The position numbers and the translations under genes were made by a program. This document shows, piece after piece, positions 49,388 to 57,438 of a stretch of 64,000 nucleotides of DNA. The notes beneath the pieces were generated by a model. It ran no database searches. It was not told the DNA's origin and saw only the letters and a program-made list of their open reading frames with translations. The DNA comes from Kribbella antibiotica (GTDB taxonomy: Bacteria; Actinomycetota; Actinomycetes; Propionibacteriales; Kribbellaceae). The first letter of the stretch is position 1, and each line of letters begins with the position of its first letter. The DNA lies in NCBI RefSeq assembly GCF_004349055.1, contig NZ_SMKX01000026.1, forward strand, positions 1 to 64,000, in the 5' to 3' direction.

Positions 49388-49873
49388 ATGGTCCCGGCAG
49401 TCGTCGTCACGCTCGTCCTCGCGACCGCAGGACTGGTCGCCGCGAGTAGGCGGCTCGCCCTGGTGCGCGTGGCCGGGCAGAGCATGACGCCGACGCTGGC
49501 CGACGGTGATCGGCTGCTCGCGTGGCGCAGGTCCGGACCACTCCGGGTCGGCGACATCGTCGTACTGGAAGCGCCTTATCCGGTTGGGGTTGTGCCGCAT
49601 GCGGCAGCAGGTAAGCTTCACCCACCGCCTTGGCAAACGGGGCCGGCATCACCAGGTGAGCTGGACCGTCGCTGGATCGTCAAGCGGGTCGTCGCGCTGC
49701 CCGGGGACGTCGTTCCGCCCGAGGGCGCCGGATGCCTCACGGCCGGCACCGTGGTGCCGCCAGGTTGTCTGCTGGTCGTCGGTGACAACCCTGATCAAAG
49801 CTACGACTCACGGCACGTCGGATTCGTCCCCGCCGAGCGAGTGCTCGGTCTCGTCATTCGCCGGCTGAAATGA
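49388..49873 (+). CDS. S26-family signal peptidase
   Basis: 161 residues: one N-terminal membrane helix (2-20), catalytic serine in GQSMTPTL (Ser32) and general-base lysine in WIVKRVVALPGD (Lys99), then VVGDNPDQSYDSRHVG. This is a type I signal peptidase/LepB-like fold, short for a housekeeping enzyme. TATGGT lies seven bases before ATG 49388, implying a leaderless start there; an ATG at 49376 is inside the -10. Divergent from the Cys-rich peptide operon, so it is the likely leader peptidase (inference). Confidence 0.87.
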   Translation: MVPAVVVTLVLATAGLVAASRRLALVRVAGQSMTPTLADGDRLLAWRRSGPLRVGDIVVLEAPYPVGVVPHAAAGKLHPPPWQTGPASPGELDRRWIVKRVVALPGDVVPPEGAGCLTAGTVVPPGCLLVVGDNPDQSYDSRHVGFVPAERVLGLVIRRLK

Positions 49874-49898
49874 TTTGCAATTCCCCGCGAATTGTCAA

Positions 49899-49924
49899 GC
49901 ACTTCGATCCGAATCGAAGAGTGC
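49899..49924 (+). terminator. Probable terminator after S26 gene
   Basis: A seven-base-pair CTTCGAT/ATCGAAG stem with CCGA loop, extended by GCA/TGC after a two-base bulge, follows the peptidase stop by 25 bases. Confidence 0.5.
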
Positions 49925-49953
49925 CGCGAAACTTTTCGAAGCCCGGAAATGGG

Positions 49954-49990
49954 CCTCGCCTGACCCCGGGGCTGCGGAGATCAGGCGAGG
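49954..49990. terminator. Hairpin at end of GH6 gene
   Basis: CCTCGCCTGA and TCAGGCGAGG are perfect ten-base arms around a 17-base loop, 16 bases beyond the GH6 stop at 50006 on the minus strand. A terminator for the convergent pair is likely. Confidence 0.6.
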
Positions 49991-50005
49991 AGTCTTGCGG
50001 GTGGG

Positions 50006-52012
50006 TCAGCCGATGGTGCAGGGCTGGCCGCTGACGGTGAACGCGGTCGGGGGATTGTTGGTGCCGGAGTGGGATCCGTTGAAGCCGATCTCGACGGTTG
50101 TCCCGGGAGTGATGGTGGCGTTCCAGGAGCCGGGCACGGGGACTGCTGTGACCTTTGTGCCGGTCTGGGACCAGTTGGCGTTCCAGCCGCTCTGGACCGT
50201 CTGGCCGTTGGCGAAGTCGAACGAGAGCACCCAGTTCGCCAGTGGTGCAGTCGAGGTGTTGGTCAGTTTGACCGACCCCGTGAAGCCGGTGCTCCAGGTG
50301 TTCGCCGAGTAGGCGACCTTGCAGCCGCCGGGTGGGGTGGTCGTGCCGGTGGTCGTTACCGACAGCGCACCGGACGGGACGGAAACGTTGCCTGCGGCAT
50401 CTTTTGCTCGCACGGTGAACGAGTACGCCGTACTGGCGGTGAGGCCGGTTGCGGTGAAGCTCGTGGTCGCGGAGCTGCCGGCCAGGGTGCTACCCCGGTA
50501 GATGTCGTAGCCCGTCACACCGACGTTGTCGGTCGAGGCGGTCCAGGTCAGTGCGACCGAGGTGTTCGTGATCGTGCCGGCCGTCAGTCCGGTCGGCGCC
50601 GAGGGTGGTGTGGGGTCCGTCGGGTTGGTGCCGCCGCCGATGACCGGGTAGGCGTTCCGTACCAGCTGGACGAACTGTGCTTCGAACCACTGACCGGATA
50701 GCGGCGCGTCGGGCAGTGCACCGGTGAGCTGGTTGTCCAGCTTCGGTGCGACGAACGTCGGGTCGCACATCCGGTCGAACCGCTTGCCCTCGTTGTTCGG
50801 GATGTCGGTCGACGCACCGTCGGACTCACCCGGCGGTTTGATCCACACGAACGCGTCGAGATGTGATCCGGCGTACCCGCTGGGCGTGGCCTGCGGGCGC
50901 TCGCCGATACCGGCACCTGACGGGTTGCACCAGGCTCCCCGGTGGACGCGCTTGTCGACGCGCGACTGGTTGACGTAGGTGTTCAGATCCGTGCTGGTCG
51001 AGACGGACGTCGGGCGAGCGGCACCACCCCAGCCGTTGCGGGAGGTGTCGATCAGCATGCCCGTACTGGCCGGGAATCCTTCGGCGACCAGCAGGTTGTA
51101 CAGATGCGCCGTCCAGTCGACCTCATCGAAGTCGAAGTTCCACTCGTAGTACTTGGCGGATCGGACCGGGTTGCCGCCGACGGTCAGCGACGAGTTCGGC
51201 AGGTACGGCTCGACCAGCGGTGTGGTGTTCGCCGTGTTGGCGACGAAGCCGTCGATCGAGGCGTAGCCGGCGACGGTCGTCCGGGCCACCTCGGCGAAGA
51301 GCTTCGCGGCCGGTCCGGAGTTGGTGTCCCAGCCGAGCCAGCCCGAGTGTGCGGCGTCGATGTAGTTGTAGACGTTCGGGATTGCGTGCAGCTTGTCCAG
51401 GGCGTACTTGACGCCGGCCCGGTAGTAGGGCGCGGCCTGCTGGCAGGGCTGGTGGGAGATGTTGGTGATGAGGTTCGGTAGCGAGTCCGGCTCGATCGTG
51501 GCCGCGATCCGGAGGTTCTGGTACTTCGCGTCGGCCAGGATCGCCGCGATCGGGTCGATGTACTCGGCCTTGTAGCGCGCCAGTCCGGCATCCGTCGCCG
51601 GGAGTTCGCCGTTCGATGCGAGTGCGTAGCAGTCCCGGCCGGGCAGGTCGTAAATCACCAGGTTCACGACGAGCGGCGTACCGGCTTGCTTTTGGAGCAG
51701 GGCTTGGTCCAGGTGGGACCGCAACCCGTTGCCGGAGGCGTTGCCGGCGATGGCGCTGATCTGGTCCATCCAGACTGCGGTCGGTTGCGTCTTGATGGCT
51801 CGCATCTTGGTAGCCAGTGCGGCATCGGCTCGGGTGGCAGCCCCTTCGACCGACGCGGCCCAAGCGGGGTTCACATATTGGGTCGCCCCGGCGTAGGGGT
51901 TGTCGACGTGCGGTTCGGCAGCGCTGGCGCTCAGGGCGGTGAGCGGCAGAGCAACCAGAGCGGTTGCCAGAGCGGTGGTTGCGGCGATCAGCCGCAAGGG
52001 AGTTCGGGACAC
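50006..52012 (-). CDS. Secreted GH6 cellobiohydrolase with FnIII and CBM2
   Basis: 668 residues: signal peptide (to about 32); GH6 catalytic domain (about 35-460) with YDLPGRDC (Asp127), IEPDSLPN (acid Asp176) and IDTSRNGWGG; an FnIII domain (PSAPTGLTAGTITNTSVALTW); and a C-terminal family-2 cellulose-binding module (CKVAYSANTWSTGFTGSVKL). Exo-acting hydrolysis of cellulose to cellobiose is expected. GTG 52012 has AAGGAGGA five bases upstream. The leader carries a hairpin, and a GAAACGTTTA box lies 121 bases upstream; the LacI gene is next on the same strand. Confidence 0.93.
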   Translation of the reverse strand: MSRTPLRLIAATTALATALVALPLTALSASAAEPHVDNPYAGATQYVNPAWAASVEGAATRADAALATKMRAIKTQPTAVWMDQISAIAGNASGNGLRSHLDQALLQKQAGTPLVVNLVIYDLPGRDCYALASNGELPATDAGLARYKAEYIDPIAAILADAKYQNLRIAATIEPDSLPNLITNISHQPCQQAAPYYRAGVKYALDKLHAIPNVYNYIDAAHSGWLGWDTNSGPAAKLFAEVARTTVAGYASIDGFVANTANTTPLVEPYLPNSSLTVGGNPVRSAKYYEWNFDFDEVDWTAHLYNLLVAEGFPASTGMLIDTSRNGWGGAARPTSVSTSTDLNTYVNQSRVDKRVHRGAWCNPSGAGIGERPQATPSGYAGSHLDAFVWIKPPGESDGASTDIPNNEGKRFDRMCDPTFVAPKLDNQLTGALPDAPLSGQWFEAQFVQLVRNAYPVIGGGTNPTDPTPPSAPTGLTAGTITNTSVALTWTASTDNVGVTGYDIYRGSTLAGSSATTSFTATGLTASTAYSFTVRAKDAAGNVSVPSGALSVTTTGTTTPPGGCKVAYSANTWSTGFTGSVKLTNTSTAPLANWVLSFDFANGQTVQSGWNANWSQTGTKVTAVPVPGSWNATITPGTTVEIGFNGSHSGTNNPPTAFTVSGQPCTIG

Positions 52013-52038
52013 GCGGTCCTCCTTGAGGAGCAGTCCGG

Positions 52039-52066
52039 CGTACCGGTCCGGGCGGAAGCCGGTACG
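52039..52066 (-). promoter_or_regulatory. Hairpin in GH6 leader
   Basis: CGTACCGG and CCGGTACG are perfect eight-base arms with a 12-base spacer, 27 bases before the GTG at 52012. It may affect translation or mRNA stability. Confidence 0.4.
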
Positions 52067-52132
52067 AGCCACCGTGGGCGTCGGTGGCTGACCTGAACGC
52101 TCACACAGGAGGCGCCGCGTCCGGCAGGGACC

Positions 52133-52142
52133 GAAACGTTTA
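52133..52142. promoter_or_regulatory. GAAACGTTTA operator-like box
   Basis: The AAACGTTT core with central CG is typical of LacI-family operators. The same ten bases recur at 57321-57330 next to the other cellulase genes. It lies 121 bases before the GH6 start, just after the end of the LacI gene. Confidence 0.55.
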
Positions 52143-52155
52143 AGGCCGCGGCCAG

Positions 52156-53214
52156 TTACTGCTTGGTGCGGCGGGCCAACGGGCCCGTGCTGCCGCGAAT
52201 CGCCAGCCCACCAACCGGTACGACGTGGCTGGTCGCGCTCTGACCGTTGAGCACCGCCAGCACGGCGTCTCCGACAGCCGTCCCGAGTTCGCGCAGCGGC
52301 GAGGGCAGTGCGGTGAGCGCCGGCGTACTGAGCCGGCAGAGCGCCGAGTCGCTCGCGGCCAGGATCGACAGGTCCCACGGAACCTCGACGCCGAGTCGCC
52401 GCGCCACATCGAGCGCAGCCAACGCCATCTGGTCCGAGTCGTACACGATGACGGACGGCGGCACTGGACTGGTTAGCAGCTGCCGTGTCGCGGCAGCCGC
52501 CTCTTCCGGTCCGGCATCGGTAGTCATCCGAAGCAGCGAACCGCCAGCATCCTTGAGCATCCGCGCGAGCGCCGCCACTCGCACCTGCGTGCGATGCAGC
52601 TCGGGCTGTCCCGTCACCACTGCAACGTCGCGATGCCCCAAGCCGATCAGGTACGACGCCACGCGGCCGAACGCCTCTGCGTCGTCGAGGTGGACCGAGG
52701 TCAGCCCTTGCGCCGCAGCCGGTGCTCCCACTACGACTGCTGGCGCCCGGAGCGCCCGCAGTGCCTCGACGCGCGGGTCCTGACTCAGCACATCGGTCAC
52801 GATCATCACGTCGAACCTGCGCTCGGCCCACCAGGTCCGGTACGTCGCAACAGCCGCGTCGACGGACTCCACGACCTTCAGGAGCAACGCATAGCCGTGT
52901 TTGCCGAACACATCCTGGATCGCAGTCACGAGGTCGAGGAACGAGCTTGCCGACGACACCCCACCGGCGGCGGTACTGACCACCAGCCCGACAGCCCGCG
53001 GACCGGTATGCATCGACCGCGCCGCAGCACTCGGCTGCCACCGGTACTCCTCGGCAATCCGCAGCACACGCTCACGTGTCGCCGCCGAGACACCAGGTCG
53101 CCCGTTGACGGCGTACGAGACAACAGCGATCGACACACCTGCCGCCCGGGCGATATCCGCGATCGTGACGCGGCGCGCGGGCAAGCCGGGGCGGTCGGGG
53201 GGCGGTGAGACCAC
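52156..53214 (-). CDS. LacI-family regulator of the cellulase locus
   Basis: 352 residues from GTG 53214: LacI HTH (RRVTIADIARAAGVSIAVVSYAVNGRPGVS, about 13-42) and periplasmic-binding-like sugar domain (LVVSTAAGG, VIVYDSDQMALAALDVARRLGV). CACACT seven bases upstream of the GTG may be the -10, implying a leaderless message; an ATG at 53250 is an alternative. It is directly upstream of the GH6 gene and divergent from the sensor gene, so it probably controls both through the GAAACGTTTA box (inference). Confidence 0.88.
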   Translation of the reverse strand: MVSPPPDRPGLPARRVTIADIARAAGVSIAVVSYAVNGRPGVSAATRERVLRIAEEYRWQPSAAARSMHTGPRAVGLVVSTAAGGVSSASSFLDLVTAIQDVFGKHGYALLLKVVESVDAAVATYRTWWAERRFDVMIVTDVLSQDPRVEALRALRAPAVVVGAPAAAQGLTSVHLDDAEAFGRVASYLIGLGHRDVAVVTGQPELHRTQVRVAALARMLKDAGGSLLRMTTDAGPEEAAAATRQLLTSPVPPSVIVYDSDQMALAALDVARRLGVEVPWDLSILAASDSALCRLSTPALTALPSPLRELGTAVGDAVLAVLNGQSATSHVVPVGGLAIRGSTGPLARRTKQ

Positions 53215-53280
53215 AATGACCAGTGTGTTGCCTGGCGGCCCGAAATACATCAGCTCGGGTCGATGCCGAAGGGAGCAAAG

Positions 53281-55911
53281 ATGGCGCCGGTACGACGCAG
53301 TGCCGCGAACGGCATTCCGCGACGGACGATCGGCGTGCTCTCGCCAGTGGTCGGCGGGTTCTACTTCGGCGCATTGATCGCCGGGATCGCAAGGGCCGCG
53401 CGCAATGCCGGCCACCGGGTGGTCGCCGTACAGACTTATCCGGCGGGTCTCGATCGCGAGCGGTATCCCGACGAACCGTTGCTCGAGGTGCCGGTGGCGC
53501 TCGGTGCGGTCGACGGTCTGATCATCCTCGCCAGCGCTGTTCGGCAGGACCGGCTCGCGGCGGTTCAGCAGTGGGGCTGCCCGGTTGTCGTGCTGAGCAC
53601 GGACACGGTCGGCCCGGCCGTGCCGGTGGTGGTGCCGGACAACGCCGGCGGTGTGCGGGCCGCCGTACGGCATCTGATCGATCATGGGCACACGCGGATC
53701 GGGTTCATCGGCAATCCGGCGCAGCGCGACATTCGCGAGCGGCACGAGGCCTACGCCGCGGCGCTCGTCGAGAATGGGATCGACCAGGAGTGGTTCGAGG
53801 AGATCTCCGACAACCACGAGCAGGCCGGTGCCGATGCTGCCTCGCGTTTACTCGCCGCCGGCCTACCGACGACTGCGACCGTGGCGGCGACGGATCGCAA
53901 TGCCATCGGATTCCTGCGCGCGTTGCGAACGGCGGGACTGGTGCTGCCGCGCGACCACGCCGTCATCGGGTTCGACCACACCGACACCGGTGCTCGCTTC
54001 CTCCCCAGGTTGTCGACGATCGACCCGCACAACAACCGGGTCGGCGGGCTGGCTGTCGATCTCCTGCTGGCACAACTGCGCGGCGACACCGTGACCAGCG
54101 GCGTGCACCGAGCCCCGTCGACCCTCGTGATCCGCGAGTCCTGTGGGTGTGGCGAATCGGCGGCAGGCGATGTGAACAACCTGCCTGGTACGACGCCCGC
54201 GCGGGCCCGGCTGCGACACCTGGCCGATACCGGGTTCGCGGCCCCCGCAGCGGTCACGGACAGCCGCCGGATCGACGACGACGCCCGCGAGCGGTGGCTC
54301 CAGGCAGTCGTCGAGCCGGTCACGACCGCTGCTGAGCAAGGCCGATTGCCCAGCGGCTCGTCGCTGAGCAGCCTGGCCCGGCTGACGTCCGCACGGCGGC
54401 CGCATCCGGAGACCCTCGAACAACTGATCGCGGTCGTCCGCGACCTCGAGTGGGAGCTCGCGGCCACGCTCCCGGTCGGATCGGAGCGGCTGCCCACGCT
54501 GTTCCGCGCCGGTACCGACACCACCTTGGCCCTGACGAGAGGCTGCACCCTGCCGCTGCTCGCACGCAGCGGCTACCTGGAACGCGCGATCGCCGACCAG
54601 TACGAGGTCGACCTGGATCTCCTGCGTGGCGACGGCGGTGGCCCGCGCACCCTGACCTGGTTGCCGCGGGCCGGCCGCGGCGCAGCCTGCCTCGGTCTCT
54701 GGACCGGCTCGGCGACGGGCGACCGGGAGCTGGAGATCGTCGGTGTGGACGACAGTTCCGGCGCGCTCTCCCGGCTGGTCGGATCGCGGTCGCAAGCCAG
54801 CCAGTTCCCTCCGGCCACGATGACCCGGGCGGGCGCGGCCGGGAGCAGTCGGCTCACGTTGGTCCTGCCTGTCACATCGCGCGGCAGCGACTGGGGCCTG
54901 CTCGCCATTGAAGGCACAGTCGACACCCGCATGACCAGCGGCCGGGACAAGTACAACCACTGGGCCACACTGCTGGCCGTCGCGCTGGATCACGAGCGCC
55001 TGCTGGCCTCGCTGCACGACCAGCGGCAGGCGCTGGCGGAGGCGGCCAATCGCGAGCGAGCGTTGGCGGACACCCTGCGCGCCAGTGAGGAGCGGTACGC
55101 GCTGGCCTCGATGGCGGCCCAGGACGGTACGTGGGACTGGGATGTCTCGGCCGGGACGGTGTACTACTCACCGCGGTGGAAGCAGACGCTCGGGTACGAC
55201 GAGGACGAGATCGGCAGTACGCCGTCCGAGTGGCTCGACCGGGTGCATCCCGACGACCGCCTCGACCTGTCCGCTGCGATCGCCGCACAGTTGGGAGGCG
55301 CCCGGGCTCCACTCGAGATCGAGCATCGAGTCCAGACGTCCTCAGGAGCGTACCGATGGATGATGTGCCGGGCTGTGGCGGTTCTCGACGACGCGGGTTG
55401 CCCGGCCCGCCTGGTCGGAGCGTTCGTCGACATGACCGAGCGCAAGGAGGCTGAGCTTGCCTTGCGCCGCAACACGTTGCGCGATCCCGAGACAGGTCTC
55501 GCCGGCCGGGTGCTCTTCCTCGATCGGCTCGGCGAGTCCTTGGAGCGCGTCCGGAACCGCCCTGACGACTACGACTGCGCCGTACTGCTCGCGCGCGTCG
55601 TCGATCCGTCGGCTCCGCTGCGGGCCGACGTACGGCGTGAGGTCGTTCGTCGTCTGCAGTCGGTACTGCGCGATGCCGATTCGGCTGCGCGGCTTCGGCA
55701 GGACGAGTTCGGCGTACTGCTCGAAGGCGTCGGGCCAGATCAGACCCGCGTGCAGGAAGTCCTTGCCTGGTTGACGGCTGAGCCTGCGCTGGGAATCGCG
55801 GTCGGGGTGCTGCCGGGCATTCAGCAGTTCAAGGACGCCGACGACGCGCTTCGTGCTGCGGACATTGCGCTGCTCCGCGCCCAGACCCGGGCCTCGATGC
55901 CTCCCCGCTGA
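53281..55911 (+). CDS. LacI-type sensor fused to PAS and degenerate GGDEF domain
   Basis: 876 residues with no HTH and no membrane segment. Order: LacI/PBP1-like sugar domain (about 15-300, TIGVLSPVVGGFYFGALIAG, IGFIGNPAQRDI, VIGFDHTDTGARF); helical and GAF-like region (about 350-575); coiled linker (LHDQRQALAEAANRERALAD); PAS-3 domain (about 603-720, WDWDVSAGTVYYSPRWKQ); diguanylate-cyclase-like domain in which GGDEF is replaced by RQDEF (about residue 804-808), so cyclic-di-GMP synthesis is unlikely. It is a cytoplasmic sugar sensor that signals by protein contact. GGGAG five bases before ATG 53281 sets the start. Confidence 0.85.
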   Translation: MAPVRRSAANGIPRRTIGVLSPVVGGFYFGALIAGIARAARNAGHRVVAVQTYPAGLDRERYPDEPLLEVPVALGAVDGLIILASAVRQDRLAAVQQWGCPVVVLSTDTVGPAVPVVVPDNAGGVRAAVRHLIDHGHTRIGFIGNPAQRDIRERHEAYAAALVENGIDQEWFEEISDNHEQAGADAASRLLAAGLPTTATVAATDRNAIGFLRALRTAGLVLPRDHAVIGFDHTDTGARFLPRLSTIDPHNNRVGGLAVDLLLAQLRGDTVTSGVHRAPSTLVIRESCGCGESAAGDVNNLPGTTPARARLRHLADTGFAAPAAVTDSRRIDDDARERWLQAVVEPVTTAAEQGRLPSGSSLSSLARLTSARRPHPETLEQLIAVVRDLEWELAATLPVGSERLPTLFRAGTDTTLALTRGCTLPLLARSGYLERAIADQYEVDLDLLRGDGGGPRTLTWLPRAGRGAACLGLWTGSATGDRELEIVGVDDSSGALSRLVGSRSQASQFPPATMTRAGAAGSSRLTLVLPVTSRGSDWGLLAIEGTVDTRMTSGRDKYNHWATLLAVALDHERLLASLHDQRQALAEAANRERALADTLRASEERYALASMAAQDGTWDWDVSAGTVYYSPRWKQTLGYDEDEIGSTPSEWLDRVHPDDRLDLSAAIAAQLGGARAPLEIEHRVQTSSGAYRWMMCRAVAVLDDAGCPARLVGAFVDMTERKEAELALRRNTLRDPETGLAGRVLFLDRLGESLERVRNRPDDYDCAVLLARVVDPSAPLRADVRREVVRRLQSVLRDADSAARLRQDEFGVLLEGVGPDQTRVQEVLAWLTAEPALGIAVGVLPGIQQFKDADDALRAADIALLRAQTRASMPPR

Positions 55912-55944
55912 GGGAGAGGCACCGAGCCCCAGATCGGGCGCAGT

Positions 55945-57330
<1,386 letters not shown>

Positions 57331-57383
57331 GGTCCACGGCACGGCCTTCTCGCCGGATCGTCCAGCTCTTACGCTGCCGCAAC

Positions 57384-57397
57384 TGGGAGCGCTCCCA
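57384..57397. promoter_or_regulatory. Perfect CebR/CelR operator
   Basis: TGGGAGCGCTCCCA is the 14-base palindrome bound by Streptomyces CebR and Thermobifida CelR (established). It lies 42 bases before the GH48 start, and a CebR-like gene lies at 60419. Confidence 0.9.
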
Positions 57398-57438
57398 TCC
57401 AGCGTCTCCACCCCTTTGGTCCCGATGGAGGGAAAACT

